From Bordetella genomosp. 9 (GTDB lineage Bacteria > Pseudomonadota > Gammaproteobacteria > Burkholderiales > Burkholderiaceae_B): a stretch of DNA of 64,000 nucleotides. The stretch's first letter is position 1. Every line of letters starts with the position of its first letter. The notes under the pieces were generated by a model, which ran no database searches, was not told where the DNA came from, and saw only the letters and a program-made list of their open reading frames with translations. This document shows, in pieces, positions 10,318-20,921 of the stretch. The position numbers and the translations under genes were made by a program. The stretch lies in contig NZ_NEVJ01000003.1 in assembly GCF_002261425.1 (NCBI RefSeq), positions 2,914,001 to 2,978,000 of the forward strand, in the 5' to 3' direction.

Positions 10318-11772
10318 ATGAACTGGGAAATCGTCATCGGACTGGAAACGCATACGCAGCTTTCCACCGAATCGAAAATCTTCTCCGGCAGCAGCACGCG
10401 CTTCGGCGCGGCGCCGAACACGCAGGCCAACCTGGTCGACCTGGCCTTGCCGGGCAGCCTGCCGGTGATGAACCGCGCGGCCGCGGAGCGGGCGATCCGC
10501 TTCGGGCTCGCCGTGGGCGGGCGCATCGCGCCGCGCTCGATCTTCGCCCGCAAGAATTATTTCTACCCCGACCTGCCCAAGGGCTACCAGATCAGCCAGT
10601 ACGAAATCCCGGTGGTCAGCGGCGGCTCGATCTCGTTCTTCGTCGGTGAAACGGCCAAGACCGTGCAGTTGACGCGCGCGCATCTGGAAGAAGACGCCGG
10701 CAAGTCGCTGCACGACGAGTTCCACCTGGCCAACGGCGCGCCGGCCAGCGGCATCGACCTGAACCGCGCCGGCACGCCTCTCCTGGAAATCGTCAGCGAA
10801 CCGGAAATGCGCTCGGCCGCGGAAGCCGTGGCCTATGCCCGCGCCCTGCACAGCCTGGTGGTCTGGCTGGGGATCTGCGACGGCAACATGCAGGAAGGCT
10901 CGTTCCGCTGCGACGCCAACGTGTCGGTGCGCCCGGTCGGGCAGAAGGAATTCGGCACCCGCGCGGAGATCAAGAACGTCAACTCTTTCCGCTTCCTGGA
11001 ACGCGCCATCGTCTACGAAGCGCGCCGCCAGATCGAACTGATCGAGGACGGCGGCACGGTGGTGCAGGAAACCCGCCTGTACGACGCCGACCGCGACGAA
11101 ACCCGCAGCATGCGCAGCAAGGAAGACGCGCACGACTACCGCTACTTCCCCGATCCGGACCTGCCGCCGCTGGTGATCGCATCGGCCTGGGTCGAAGAAG
11201 TACGCGCCACCATGCCCGAACTGCCGGCCGACAAGCGCGCCCGCTTCGAAACGCAGTATGGGCTGTCGGCCTACGATGCGGCGCAATTGACCACCAGCCG
11301 CGACATGGCGGACTATTTCGAGGCGGTCGCCCGCGCGCTGCCGGAAGGCCAGGCCAAGCAGGCGGCCAACTGGGTGATGGGCGAACTGGCCGCGGCACTG
11401 AACCGCTCGGAAATCGACGTCGCCGCGTCGCCCGTCGCCGCGCCCGCGCTGGCGGCGCTGATCGCGCGCATCCTGGACGGCACGATCTCCAACAAGATCG
11501 CCCGTGACGTGTTCGCGGGAATGTGGGCGGGCGAACAAGGCGGCCAGGCCGACGCGATCATCGAGGCGCGCGGACTCAAGCAGATCAGCGATACGGGCGC
11601 CATCGGCGCCATGATCGACGAGGTCCTGGCGGCCAACCCGGCCGTGGTCGACGAGTATCGGGCGGGCAAGCAGAAGGCCTTCAATTCCCTGGTGGGGCAG
11701 ATCATGAAAGCCGCCAAGGGCAAGGCCAATCCGCAGCAGGTCAACGACCTGCTGAAGCAGAAGCTGGGATAG
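10318..11772 (+). CDS. gatB: Glu-tRNA(Gln)/Asp-tRNA(Asn) amidotransferase subunit B
   Basis: GatB is the tRNA-binding, kinase-like subunit that activates the misacylated aminoacyl-tRNA and transfers ammonia. The frame is open upstream, but the family N-terminus [20 protein letters not shown] fixes the ATG at 10318, one base after the gatA stop. The protein is 484 residues. Visible motifs are [40 protein letters not shown] and DANVSVRP, then the C-terminal helical and YqeY-like tail. Confidence 0.96.
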   Translation: MNWEIVIGLETHTQLSTESKIFSGSSTRFGAAPNTQANLVDLALPGSLPVMNRAAAERAIRFGLAVGGRIAPRSIFARKNYFYPDLPKGYQISQYEIPVVSGGSISFFVGETAKTVQLTRAHLEEDAGKSLHDEFHLANGAPASGIDLNRAGTPLLEIVSEPEMRSAAEAVAYARALHSLVVWLGICDGNMQEGSFRCDANVSVRPVGQKEFGTRAEIKNVNSFRFLERAIVYEARRQIELIEDGGTVVQETRLYDADRDETRSMRSKEDAHDYRYFPDPDLPPLVIASAWVEEVRATMPELPADKRARFETQYGLSAYDAAQLTTSRDMADYFEAVARALPEGQAKQAANWVMGELAAALNRSEIDVAASPVAAPALAALIARILDGTISNKIARDVFAGMWAGEQGGQADAIIEARGLKQISDTGAIGAMIDEVLAANPAVVDEYRAGKQKAFNSLVGQIMKAAKGKANPQQVNDLLKQKLG

Positions 11773-11814
11773 CGGGCGGGCGCCGTCTTGCGCCGCCATC
11801 CCGCGGCGCCGGGC

Positions 11815-12495
11815 TCAGCCCGTCACGCCGTACTTCTGCCGGTATGCCAGCACGGCCTGCCGGTGTTCGGCGAATTCCGGCGCGTTTTCGAGCAGGGCCA
11901 GGATATCGGTCAGCGACGCGATGCTGACCACGGGGATGCCGTAGGTGCGCGCCACGTCCTGCACCGCCGAATGCGTGGACAGGGCGTCGTCCGGCCCCGC
12001 GCGTTCCATGCGATCCAGCGCGATCAGCACCGCCGCGGGCTCGGCGCCGGCGGCGCGGATGATGTCCACGGATTCACGAACCGACGTACCCGCGGTGATC
12101 ACATCATCGATGATGACGACCTTGCCCTTGAGCGGCGCGCCGACCAGCGTGCCGCCTTCGCCGTGGTCCTTGGCTTCCTTGCGGTTGTAGGCAAAGGGAA
12201 TGGCGCGGCCGCCGCCGCGCGGGTCGGCCGCCAGCGCCATGGCCGTCCCGGTGGCCAGGGGGATGCCCTTGTACGCGGGCCCGAACAGCATGTCGAAGGA
12301 CAGTCCGGAATCCAGCAAGGCGCCGGCGTAGAACGCCCCCAGCCGGTTCATCGACGCACCGTCGCTGAACAGGCCGGCATTGAAGAAATAAGGACTCATG
12401 CGTCCCGACTTGACCTTGAAGCTGCCGAAGCGCAACACGCCCTGATCCAGGGCGAAACGGACGAATTCGACGGACGGAGCGGCAGTAGCGGTCAT
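11815..12495 (-). CDS. pyrE: orotate phosphoribosyltransferase
   Basis: PyrE makes orotidine 5'-phosphate from orotate and PRPP in de novo pyrimidine synthesis. The PRPP-binding motif [13 protein letters not shown] is present. Earlier landmarks are [24 protein letters not shown] and [15 protein letters not shown]. The open frame extends to a TTG at 12513, but ATG 12495 ([14 protein letters not shown]) fits better and gives 226 residues. It is convergent with gatB and divergent from the exonuclease III gene. Confidence 0.95.
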   Translation of the reverse strand: MTATAAPSVEFVRFALDQGVLRFGSFKVKSGRMSPYFFNAGLFSDGASMNRLGAFYAGALLDSGLSFDMLFGPAYKGIPLATGTAMALAADPRGGGRAIPFAYNRKEAKDHGEGGTLVGAPLKGKVVIIDDVITAGTSVRESVDIIRAAGAEPAAVLIALDRMERAGPDDALSTHSAVQDVARTYGIPVVSIASLTDILALLENAPEFAEHRQAVLAYRQKYGVTG

Positions 12496-12622
12496 ACGGT
12501 CACCGGGAAGCAAAGGGATAACGGGGCAAACCGGAATTATGCCTGCTCCCCGCCGGCGCCGCCGAGCACGTCCGCCCCCATTTCTAGTACCCTAGCGGCC
12601 ATCCCCAGATCGACAGGCAGCC

Positions 12623-13405
12623 ATGCTCCGCATCATTTCCGCCAACCTGAACGGTATCCGGTCCGCCGCCAACAAGGGCTTCTTTCCCTGGATCGCCAAG
12701 CAGAACGCCGATTTCATCTGCCTGCAGGAACTCAAGGCGCAGGCCGCCGACATGACCCTGGAAATGCTCAATCCGCCGGGGCTGTACGGGTACTTCCACT
12801 ACGCCGAGAAAAAAGGCTATAGCGGCGTGGGCGTCTACGCCCGCACGCAGCCGCTGCAGGTGATAGAAGGCCTGGGCGTGCCGGAAATCGACAGCGAAGG
12901 ACGCTACCTGGAACTGGTCTACGACCGGCTCTCGATCATCTCGGTCTACCTGCCATCCGGGTCCAGCGGCGAACACCGGCAGACCGCCAAGTTCGCCTTC
13001 ATGGAGCATTTCTACAGCCACCTGGCCTCGCTCGTGAAGTGCGGCCGGCAGGTCGTGCTGTGCGGCGACTGGAACATCGCGCACAACGAGATCGACCTGA
13101 AGAACTGGAAAGGCAACATGAAGAACAGCGGCTTCCTGCCGGAAGAACGCGCCTGGCTGACCAAGGTGTTCGCCGACCTGGGCTGGACCGACGTCTATCG
13201 CGGCCTGCATCCCGAGACCACGGGCGAGGCCTATACCTGGTGGAGCAACCGCGGCCAGGCCTGGGCCAAGAACGTCGGCTGGCGCATCGATTACCAGATC
13301 GCCACGCCGGACATTGCCGGCACCGCCAGGGCCGCGTCCATCTACAAGGACGAACGATTCAGCGACCACGCGCCGCTGACGATCGACTACGACACCACGC
13401 TGTAG
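12623..13405 (+). CDS. xth: exodeoxyribonuclease III
   Basis: This is an AP endonuclease/3'-5' exonuclease of the EEP superfamily acting in base-excision repair. The 260 residues carry the metal Glu in LQELKAQ, the DNA-binding CGDWNIAHNEIDLKN with catalytic Asp and Asn, GRIDYQIATP-like WRIDYQIATP and the C-terminal catalytic His in RFSDHAPLTIDYD. The N-terminal IISANLNGIRSA is typical. It stands alone between pyrE and a cyclic-di-GMP protein. Confidence 0.94.
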   Translation: MLRIISANLNGIRSAANKGFFPWIAKQNADFICLQELKAQAADMTLEMLNPPGLYGYFHYAEKKGYSGVGVYARTQPLQVIEGLGVPEIDSEGRYLELVYDRLSIISVYLPSGSSGEHRQTAKFAFMEHFYSHLASLVKCGRQVVLCGDWNIAHNEIDLKNWKGNMKNSGFLPEERAWLTKVFADLGWTDVYRGLHPETTGEAYTWWSNRGQAWAKNVGWRIDYQIATPDIAGTARAASIYKDERFSDHAPLTIDYDTTL

Positions 13406-13475
13406 GCGCCGCGCGCCTCCTGCCCCGTCCTCCCCCGTCCAAGCCCCATCCTGCCCGCCTTGCCGGCGTCCTGTC

Positions 13476-15566
13476 CTAAGCCAGGCGCAGGCCCTGCTGC
13501 ACCCCGACGGTTTCCATGAAGCGATCGGGCGACACCGGCCGGCCCAGCAGGAAGCCCTGCAGCGAGTTGCAGCCCAGGCGCGTCAGGAACTCCTGCTGTT
13601 CGCGGGTTTCGACGCCTTCGGCGACGATCTGCAGGTTCAGCGTCTGCCCCAGCGCGACGATGGCCGACACGATGGCGGCGTCTTCCGTATCGTTCTGCAG
13701 TTCGCGGACGAAGCCGCGGTCGATCTTCAGCTCGGTGGCGGGCAGGCGCTTCAGGTACATCAGGCTGGAATAGCCCGTGCCGAAATCGTCGATCGATATC
13801 CGCACGCCCATCTCGTGCAGCTGGCGCAGCGTGACCAGCGTGCTTTCCACATCGCGCATCGCGGTGGACTCGGTGATCTCCAGCGTCAGGCTGCTCGCCG
13901 CCAGGCCATGCCGGGCCAGGGCGCCGGCCACCGCCTGCACCAGCCCGGCGTGATTGAACTGCTGCAGGGACAGGTTCACCGCGACGGACCATTCGGTATG
14001 GCCTTCGTCGTACCAGATCTTCATCTGCCGGCAGGCTTCATCGAGCACCCAGTCGCCGATCTGGATGATCAGGCCGGTCTTTTCCGCCAAGGGGATGAAC
14101 ACCGCCGGCTGCACCAGGCCACGCGCCGGATGCTTCCAGCGCAGCAGCGCTTCGGCGCCAATCACAGCGCCCGTGCCGGCATCGAACTTGGGCTGGTACT
14201 GCAGCAGCAACTCGTCACGGGCCAGGGCATGGCGCAGGTCGCGCAGCAGCTCGACCTGGTTCTGCACGTCGCGGTTCATCGATGCTTCAAAATAGCAATA
14301 CGTGTTGCGCCCCGACGATTTGGCGAAGTACATCGCCGCGTCGGCGTTGGCCAGCAACTGCTGCTGGTTGTCGCCGTCGCCGGGGTAGACCGCGATGCCC
14401 ATGCTCGCGGACACATGCAACTGGTGGCCGTCGATATCGAAGTCGTTCTCCATGATCCTGACCAGCTTGGCCGCCACCGTCGACGCATCGGCGGGCTCGT
14501 CGATCTGGGCGATCAGCACGAATTCGTCGCCGCCCAGCCGCGCCACCGTATCCTGGGCCCGCACGTTGGCGCGGATGCGCGCCGCGACTTCGATCAGCAG
14601 GCGGTCGCCGGTGTGATGCCCATAGGCGTCGTTGACCGCCTTGAATCCATCCAGGTCCATGAACATCACGGCGAAATACCCGCGTTCGCGCGTCGCGGTG
14701 TGGATGGCCTGCTGCAGCCGGTCCTCCAGAAGCAGGCGGTTGGGCAGCTTGGTCAGGTTGTCGTGCAGCGCCAGATAGGTCAGTTCCTCGTTGGCTTCCG
14801 CCAGCGACGACGCCAGCACGGACGTGCGGGCCTCCATGCGCAGGTCCAGCACGGACGTGATCAGGGCGATGGCGATCACGGCCAGCGTGACGACGATGAT
14901 TACGATGGCCAGCCAGTTGTTGTCCAGGCCGCGTTCGGCGCCGCCGGCGGCCAGGCAGATGCTGCCCAAGGGGAATCGGGCGGCCGCCATGCCCGTATAG
15001 TGCATGCCGACGATCGCGCCGCCCATCACCAGCGACGCGCCCGTCCGCAGCAGGTGCGGGTGGCGTCGGTCATGGCGCAGCCGGAAGCCGATCCACATGG
15101 CGCAGCCCGATGCCACGACCGCGATCAGCACGGAAGCGATCACCAGCAAGGGCTGGTAGTCGATACCCGGCGACATGTGCAACGCGGCCATGCCGGTGTA
15201 ATGCATGCCCGCCACGCCCGCCCCCATCAACAGCGCGCCGCCGGCCAGGCGCCCCCAGGACAGCGTGGCCTGGCAGATCTGCCACAGGGCAAAGGCAGCC
15301 GACACGATCGCGATAAGCAGCGACAGCGCCGTCAGGCCGGGCGCGTAGTCCAGGGGGATGGGCAGGCTGAAGGCCAGCATGCCGACGAAATGCATGGACC
15401 AGATGCCGACGCCGATCGCGACGGCGCCGCCCGCCAGCCACCAGCGCGCGGCCGCGCCGCGTGCCGACGCGATGCGGGCGGTCATGTCCAGTGCCGCGTA
15501 GGAGGCAAGGACCGCCACCACCAGCGAACATAGCACCAGCGCGGTGTTATAGCTGCCCACGTACAT
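13476..15566 (-). CDS. MHYT-GGDEF-EAL cyclic-di-GMP signalling protein
   Basis: This integral membrane protein of 696 residues probably makes and breaks cyclic-di-GMP in response to a gas or metal ligand. The N-terminal seven-helix MHYT sensor has three motif copies (MHFV at 58-61, MHYT at 121-124 and 188-191), proposed in the family to bind copper. The GGDEF domain is intact (LGGDEF at 344-349) and preceded by the inhibitory-site residues RAQD at 336-339. The EAL domain is also intact, starting at 472-474, with DDFGTGYSS and AEGVET. Both activities could therefore be real. No regulated partner gene is adjacent; direction of net activity cannot be told. Confidence 0.93.
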   Translation of the reverse strand: MYVGSYNTALVLCSLVVAVLASYAALDMTARIASARGAAARWWLAGGAVAIGVGIWSMHFVGMLAFSLPIPLDYAPGLTALSLLIAIVSAAFALWQICQATLSWGRLAGGALLMGAGVAGMHYTGMAALHMSPGIDYQPLLVIASVLIAVVASGCAMWIGFRLRHDRRHPHLLRTGASLVMGGAIVGMHYTGMAAARFPLGSICLAAGGAERGLDNNWLAIVIIVVTLAVIAIALITSVLDLRMEARTSVLASSLAEANEELTYLALHDNLTKLPNRLLLEDRLQQAIHTATRERGYFAVMFMDLDGFKAVNDAYGHHTGDRLLIEVAARIRANVRAQDTVARLGGDEFVLIAQIDEPADASTVAAKLVRIMENDFDIDGHQLHVSASMGIAVYPGDGDNQQQLLANADAAMYFAKSSGRNTYCYFEASMNRDVQNQVELLRDLRHALARDELLLQYQPKFDAGTGAVIGAEALLRWKHPARGLVQPAVFIPLAEKTGLIIQIGDWVLDEACRQMKIWYDEGHTEWSVAVNLSLQQFNHAGLVQAVAGALARHGLAASSLTLEITESTAMRDVESTLVTLRQLHEMGVRISIDDFGTGYSSLMYLKRLPATELKIDRGFVRELQNDTEDAAIVSAIVALGQTLNLQIVAEGVETREQQEFLTRLGCNSLQGFLLGRPVSPDRFMETVGVQQGLRLA

Positions 15567-15812
15567 TTCCGATCCCTTTGAGAAACGGCTTGCAGCGTCC
15601 CGGGGCGCGCCCTCCGCACGCTTGGCGGGGATTACCGTTTACGGGATATCGGATGGAATCATGAAGAATTAAGGCGAATTTACAGAATGTAGTAATTCAG
15701 GCCGGCCCGGGAGCGGGTCACGGCGCGGGGTTCGCCTGCCGCGGCCCGCTGTCGGGCGCTGTGCCGGGCGCCGGGCGCTGCCGGGATCCGTGGCGGGTAC
15801 GCGGACCGAGGC

Positions 15813-16658
15813 CTAGCGCGCGGGCTGCCGCACCACCAGGACGTCGCACGGCGCCTTCTCCATCAGTGCATCCGCCACGCTGCCGATCGCCGTGCGGATC
15901 AGGCCGGTGCTGCCGTGCGTGCCGGTGACCAGCAGATCGCAATCCGTCTGCTCGGCATAGGCGATCAGGACCCGCTCCGCCAAGCCGGCCGCGACCTGGA
16001 TCTTCGGCTTTTCGGCGCCATGCAGCTCCGGCGTGTCTTCCAGGAACTGGGCCGCCGCCTCCTCCGCCGTCCGCTGGAAGCCCTTGGAATTCAGGTCGTC
16101 CCTGCGATTCCCCGGCAGATCGAAGGCATGGAACAGGGTCAGCCCCGACACCGGCAACAGCGACAGGGCCGCGCGCAGGGCCGGCCGCGAGGCCTCGGAA
16201 AAATCACTCGCGACCACCGCGTCGCGATACGGCCGCCGCGCGCGCCGCCTGACCACCAGCACCGGGGTCGGCGATTCCCGCACCAGCCGTTCGACCGTGG
16301 TCCCCAGCAGGATGCGGCCCAGGGTTTCGTCGCGCGCCACGCCCGCGACGATCAGGGAGCAGGCGTTTTCTTCCGCGGCCTGTCGCAGCAGCCGGACCGG
16401 TTCGCCGCAGCGCACCACGACGTCGACGTCGACATCGACGTCTTCCATATCCCTGAGCAGGGCGCGACGCGCCTGAGATTCACGCTGGGTGACGGAAGGC
16501 TGCGACGTCAGCCGCGCGCGGGACTGCGACTCGATGACGTGCAAGGCGATGACGGACGTTTCGAACTGGCGCGCCAGCAATATCGCGCGATCCAGGGCGC
16601 GGTCGCCACGCGCGCTCAGGTCCGTGGCAAGCAGGATAGGCCCCGCAAAGGTGTGCAT
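15813..16658 (-). CDS. two-domain universal stress protein
   Basis: The 281-residue cytoplasmic protein consists of two fused UspA domains. The first begins PILLATDLSARGDRALDRAI. The second begins YRDAVVASDFSEASRPALRA and ends with the ATP-binding motif GTHGSTGLIRTAIGSVADAL followed by DVLVVRQP. The G-2x-G-9x-G(S/T) pattern appears intact in the C-terminal domain. ATG 16658 is chosen over the upstream in-frame start at 16736 because GGGAGA lies just before it and homology starts there. The next gene upstream encodes a paralogue. Confidence 0.9.
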   Translation of the reverse strand: MHTFAGPILLATDLSARGDRALDRAILLARQFETSVIALHVIESQSRARLTSQPSVTQRESQARRALLRDMEDVDVDVDVVVRCGEPVRLLRQAAEENACSLIVAGVARDETLGRILLGTTVERLVRESPTPVLVVRRRARRPYRDAVVASDFSEASRPALRAALSLLPVSGLTLFHAFDLPGNRRDDLNSKGFQRTAEEAAAQFLEDTPELHGAEKPKIQVAAGLAERVLIAYAEQTDCDLLVTGTHGSTGLIRTAIGSVADALMEKAPCDVLVVRQPAR

Positions 16659-16757
16659 GATTGTCTCCCGGAATGGAATAATCCCCGCCCCCGCGTCCAT
16701 TCTCGTTTTTTGTCGCGCGGCGCCTGCCGTGAGCACGCCGCGCGCCCGGCACGCCTG

Positions 16758-17639
16758 CTAGGGTGCCGTCTGGCCACGCACCAGCATGACATCGCTAGGC
16801 AGCGACTCCAGCAGGCGTTCCGCCACGCTACCCACCATCGCGCCCATGATGCCCTTCATGCGCTGCGCCCCGGCGACCACCAGATCGCAGCGCTGCTGGA
16901 AAACATACTCCGACAAGACGGTTTCGGGCTCTCCGTACTGCACCACGGTGTCGGCCGGCACGCCGGGCGGCAGATCGCCATGGGCCTCGAGAAACCGGTG
17001 CATCTCGTTGTCCAGGTCCCGCTGCAGCGCCTCCGGCGCATGGGCGGCGTCGCCGGGCATGCCCAGCACCGTGTCGCAGGCGTGGAACAGCGTGAGCGGC
17101 GTGCCGGGCAGCAGCCCCGCCGCCAGCCGCAGCGCATGGCCCGATTCGGGCGAAAAGTCGGTGGCGACGATGCCCTTCGGATACGGTCCGTGCGGACGGT
17201 TCTTCACCACCAGCACCGGCGCGGCCGATTGGCGCACCAGCTTGCGCACGGTGGAGCCGAGCAGCAGCTTGCCCAGCGATTCGTTGCGCCCGACGCCGGT
17301 GACGACCAGGCCGCAGGACGATGCCTGCGCCGCCGCCAGTATCTGTTCCGCGGCATCGCCGCTTTCCACGCGGATATCGCAGTCGATGCCGGCGGCATCC
17401 AGGTCCAGGCCCAGGCGATAGCGTGCCCATGCCCGATGGTCTTCGCTCAGCCGATGCCAGGCCGGCGCGCCGCCGGCGCCAGCTGGCATGCCGGGCTCCA
17501 TCACGTGCACGGCGATCAGGCGGGCGCCCTGTATCCGGGCCAGCGCCACGGCGCGATCCAGGGCACGATCGCCCTGGGCGCTGAGGTCGGTAGCCACCAG
17601 GATGGGGGCGGCGGGCTGGGAATGCGCATACGTCGACAT
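16758..17639 (-). CDS. two-domain universal stress protein (paralogue)
   Basis: This is a tandem UspA-UspA protein of 293 residues, beginning MSTYAHSQPAAPILVATDLS with a GGAGG ribosome-binding site before ATG 17639. The second domain starts PKGIVATDFSPESGHAL. Its C-terminal motif is GAQRMKGIMGAMVGSVAERLL, in which the small-residue pattern for ATP is less clear than in the neighbour. It shares layout and many residues with the protein at 15813-16658 and reads the same way, so the pair arose by duplication. Such proteins usually respond to anaerobiosis or starvation, but no clear FNR/ANR box was seen upstream. Confidence 0.9.
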   Translation of the reverse strand: MSTYAHSQPAAPILVATDLSAQGDRALDRAVALARIQGARLIAVHVMEPGMPAGAGGAPAWHRLSEDHRAWARYRLGLDLDAAGIDCDIRVESGDAAEQILAAAQASSCGLVVTGVGRNESLGKLLLGSTVRKLVRQSAAPVLVVKNRPHGPYPKGIVATDFSPESGHALRLAAGLLPGTPLTLFHACDTVLGMPGDAAHAPEALQRDLDNEMHRFLEAHGDLPPGVPADTVVQYGEPETVLSEYVFQQRCDLVVAGAQRMKGIMGAMVGSVAERLLESLPSDVMLVRGQTAP

Positions 17640-17737
17640 GAATGGCCTCCGTGAGCAACGAAGCCATTATGACCGCGCAGGAATCAAAACGACAATGCGC
17701 CGAAGGAATCGGGGTGCGCGAAAAACCGATAGGGAGG

Positions 17738-18931
17738 CTAGGCCTGGTCCAGCGCCTGGATTTCACGCCGGCGCAGGTACAGCAGCACCAGCCCGGGCAG
17801 CGCGATCAGCACCGTGACCAGGAAGAACGGCGCCCAGCCCATCCGGTCGACCAGGACCGGCGTCAGCGGTCCGGCCAGATAGGTGCGGCCCACCGCCGCC
17901 ATCGCCGACAGCAGCGCGAACTGCGTGGCCGAAAATTCCTGCTTGCACAACGCCATGACCAGCGCCACGAAGGACGCCGTGCCCAGCCCGCCGCACAGGT
18001 TTTCCAGGCCCACGGCGGCCGCCATCAGGGGCAGGCTGCCGGGCTTGAGCGCGACCAGCCAGTAGCCCAGGTTGGACACCGCCTGCAGCACGCCGAACAG
18101 CATCAGCGACCGGTAGAGGCCCATGCGGGCCATGATGGATCCGCCAGCCAGCGCGCCCACGATGGTGGCCGCCAGACCCAGCAGCTTGTTCACCGTGCCG
18201 ACTTCGGTCGGCGTGAAGCCGCCCCCGCGCAGCAGGAAGGTGGTGGACAGGGCGCCGGCGAACGCATCGCCCAGCTTGTACAGCACGATCAGGACCAACA
18301 GGCTGATGGCGCCGCGGCGCGAGAAGAACTCCCGCAGGGGCTCCACCACCGCCTCCAGCAGCGAGGGCGGCGACGGCGCGGGACGCTCGGGCTCCGGCGC
18401 CCATAGCGTGGCCAGCACGCCGATCGCCATCAGGCCGCCCATCAGCACATAGGTATTGCCCCAGCCCAGCCAGCCATCGGCCAGGATCAGGGCCAGGCCG
18501 CCCGATACCAGCATGGCGATGCGGTACCCCAGCACCTTGACGGCCGCGCCGCCGCCCCGCTCGTCCTTATGCAGGACGTCGGTGCTGTAGGCGTCGAAGG
18601 CAATGTCCTGCGTCGCCGACAGAAAGGCGACCACCACCGCCAGCAGGGCCAGCGGCATCAGCGCGCTGTCCGGCGACAGCATGCCCATGGCGGCGATGCC
18701 CACCGCCAGGGCCAATTGCGTCGCAAGCATCCAGCCGCGCCGGCGTCCCAGGATGGGTACGGCATAACGATCGATCAGGGGCGCCCACAGGAACTTGAGA
18801 GTGTAGGCCGTGCCCACCAGCGTCAGGAAACCGATGTCCTGCAGCGATACGCCGGCCACCGTGGCCCAGGCCTGCAGCGTCCCGCTGGTCAGCGCCAGCG
18901 GCAGTCCGCTGGAAAAACCCAGCGCCAGCAT
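17738..18931 (-). CDS. ampG: AmpG-like muropeptide permease (MFS)
   Basis: This 12-TM major-facilitator permease should import anhydro-muropeptides for cell-wall recycling, which also governs beta-lactamase induction. Family features are LGFSSGLPLALTSGTLQAW, TYLFKFLWAPL-like TAYTLKFLWAPLIDRY, GRRRGWML, SATQDIAFDAYSTDVL and GYRIAMLVSGGLAL. The ATG at 18931 begins right at the conserved segment, and AmpG-like sequence (LYTSRRVAP) continues in frame upstream for about 15 codons. The true start is therefore probably upstream and not ATG; an ATT at 18974-18976 follows a GGAG. Function is inferred from family resemblance. Confidence 0.85.
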   Translation of the reverse strand: MLALGFSSGLPLALTSGTLQAWATVAGVSLQDIGFLTLVGTAYTLKFLWAPLIDRYAVPILGRRRGWMLATQLALAVGIAAMGMLSPDSALMPLALLAVVVAFLSATQDIAFDAYSTDVLHKDERGGGAAVKVLGYRIAMLVSGGLALILADGWLGWGNTYVLMGGLMAIGVLATLWAPEPERPAPSPPSLLEAVVEPLREFFSRRGAISLLVLIVLYKLGDAFAGALSTTFLLRGGGFTPTEVGTVNKLLGLAATIVGALAGGSIMARMGLYRSLMLFGVLQAVSNLGYWLVALKPGSLPLMAAAVGLENLCGGLGTASFVALVMALCKQEFSATQFALLSAMAAVGRTYLAGPLTPVLVDRMGWAPFFLVTVLIALPGLVLLYLRRREIQALDQA

Positions 18932-19013
18932 GGGCGCGACACGGCGGCTTGTGTAAAGGCGGGCGGCGGACGAAATACCTGGTCTCCGTGACAGCGGGCC
19001 TGCCGGCCGGCAT

Positions 19014-19616
19014 TCAACCGGCGGCGAAGCGATAGACCGCCAGCGTGCTGCGCCATCCGGGCAACAGCTTGACTTCGCGGTCGTCGTTGAACGTGGCCCG
19101 CTGCAGAATGCGCAGCCCCAGCTTGGCGGCCAGGTCCTCGAAATCGCGCAGCGTGCACAAATGAATGTTGGGCGTGTTGTACCACTCGTAAGGCATCTGT
19201 CCCGTCACCGGCATGCGCCCGCGCAGGATGGACCAGCCGTGCGGCCAATAACCGAAGTTGGGGAAGGATACGACGCCGTACTTCGCCACGCGCGCCATTT
19301 CCCGCAGGATATGCTCGCTGCGATGCATGGACTGCAGGGTCTGCGACAGGACCACCGTATCGAACTGGCCGGCGTCGAACAGCGCCAGGCCATCTTCCAG
19401 GTTTTGCTGGATCACGTCCACCCCGCGGCGCACGCATGCGATCACGTAATGGTCGTCGATTTCGACACCGGCGCCGCGCACCTGGCGCTGATCGCGCAGC
19501 CACGCCAGCAATTCGCCGTCTCCGCATCCCAGGTCCAGCACGCGCGAACCCGGGTTGATCCAACTGGCGATGCGCGCCAGGTCGGCGCGCAGTTCCGTGC
19601 GGGCACCCGCTATCAT
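19014..19616 (-). CDS. metW: methionine biosynthesis protein MetW
   Basis: MetW is a small SAM-dependent methyltransferase-like protein that supports MetX in proteobacterial methionine synthesis; its exact reaction is unresolved. The 200 residues show the SAM motif [15 protein letters not shown], then [22 protein letters not shown] and [13 protein letters not shown]. The ATG overlaps the metX stop as ATGA (19613-19616), so both are co-translated under the upstream riboswitch. Confidence 0.95.
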   Translation of the reverse strand: MIAGARTELRADLARIASWINPGSRVLDLGCGDGELLAWLRDQRQVRGAGVEIDDHYVIACVRRGVDVIQQNLEDGLALFDAGQFDTVVLSQTLQSMHRSEHILREMARVAKYGVVSFPNFGYWPHGWSILRGRMPVTGQMPYEWYNTPNIHLCTLRDFEDLAAKLGLRILQRATFNDDREVKLLPGWRSTLAVYRFAAG

Positions 19617-20917
19617 TCGGCCCCCCTGGGTTCGAGCGCGCGGGGCGGCAAGCCCAGCTCATGCGCGATCCGGTCGTAATAGGCGCGCACCACCGCGTGA
19701 TAGCGCGCGTCGTCCAGCAGGAAGGCATCGTGGCCGTGCGGCGCGTCGATCTCCGCATAGGTGACCGGGCGGTTGTTCTTCAGCAGGGCCCGCACGATCT
19801 CGCGCGATCGCTCCGGCGGGAAACGCCAGTCCGTGCTGAAGGACACCAGCAGGAAGCCCGCGCTCGCCGCCGCCAGCGAACGCGCCAGGTCGCCGCCATG
19901 CGTGCGCGACGGATCGAAGTAATCCAGGGCGCGCGTAATCAGCAGATAGGTGTTGGCGTCGAAATAGCGCGAGAATTTTTCGCCCTGGTAGCGCAGATAG
20001 GATTCGACTTCGAATTCGACGTCGTAACCGTAGCGGTACTCGCCATTGGCGCCGGGTTCGCGCTGCGTGCGGCCGAACTTCTCCGCCATGTCGTCCTGCG
20101 ACAGATAGGTGATGTGCCCGAGCATGCGCGCGACCGCCAGGCCCCGATGCGGCACCGTGCCATGGGCGTAATAATCGCCGCCATGGAAATCGGGGTCCGT
20201 GATGATGGCGCGGCGCGCCACTTCGTTGAACCCGATGTTCTGCGCCGACAGGCGCGGCGTGCTGGCGATGACCACGCAATGCGCCACGCGGTCGGGACAT
20301 GCGGTGGCCCAGCTCAGGGCCTGCATGCCGCCCAGCGAACCGCCCATGACGGCGGCGAACCGGCCGATGCCGAAATGGTCGGCCACGCGCGCCTGGGCGT
20401 GCACCCAGTCTTCGACCGTGAGCACCGGGAAGGCGGCGCCCCAGGGCTTGCCGGTTTCCGGATTGATGCTGGCCGGCCCGGTCGAACCGAAGCAGGAGCC
20501 CAGGTTGTTGATGCCGATCACGAAGAAGCGCTCGGTATCGACGGGCTTGCCCGGACCGACCATGTTGTCCCACCAGCCGATATCCTTGGGGTCGTCCGCC
20601 GAGATGCCGGCCACGTGGTGCGAGGCGTTCAGCGCGTGGCATACCAGCACCGCATTGCTGCGCTCGGCGTTCAAGGTGCCGTAGGTTTCCACCGCCAGTT
20701 CGTAGCTGGGCAGGGACTGGCCGTTGGCCAGCAGCAGGGGCTCGGTGAATTTCAGGAAGACGGGCGCCACCACTCCGACGGAATGGGACGCCGGGGGCGG
20801 CGCGGCGGGCGGGACGCCGGCGGCTACGGCCGACGTGGATACGGGGGCGGCAGCGCGTTGACCGGCAGGTTGCGCGGATACGCCCGCGCCAGCGGATTGC
20901 TCGATGGTTGCAGTCAT
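19613..20917 (-). CDS. metX: homoserine O-acyltransferase MetX
   Basis: MetX acylates homoserine, the first committed step of methionine synthesis. It is an alpha/beta hydrolase with the nucleophile Ser in [13 protein letters not shown], Asp in STDWRFPPE and His in [13 protein letters not shown]. The family includes both acetyl- and succinyltransferases; betaproteobacterial members are often assigned to the succinyl type, which cannot be settled by eye. The 434-residue protein has an Ala/Pro-rich extension of about 45 residues before the conserved [21 protein letters not shown] region. A SAM-II-type riboswitch precedes it. Confidence 0.95.
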   Translation of the reverse strand: MTATIEQSAGAGVSAQPAGQRAAAPVSTSAVAAGVPPAAPPPASHSVGVVAPVFLKFTEPLLLANGQSLPSYELAVETYGTLNAERSNAVLVCHALNASHHVAGISADDPKDIGWWDNMVGPGKPVDTERFFVIGINNLGSCFGSTGPASINPETGKPWGAAFPVLTVEDWVHAQARVADHFGIGRFAAVMGGSLGGMQALSWATACPDRVAHCVVIASTPRLSAQNIGFNEVARRAIITDPDFHGGDYYAHGTVPHRGLAVARMLGHITYLSQDDMAEKFGRTQREPGANGEYRYGYDVEFEVESYLRYQGEKFSRYFDANTYLLITRALDYFDPSRTHGGDLARSLAAASAGFLLVSFSTDWRFPPERSREIVRALLKNNRPVTYAEIDAPHGHDAFLLDDARYHAVVRAYYDRIAHELGLPPRALEPRGAE

Positions 20918-20921
20918 GCAG

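Noticed and set aside
13815..15533. 572-codon plus-strand frame
   Set aside because: It is the antisense shadow of the MHYT-GGDEF-EAL gene.
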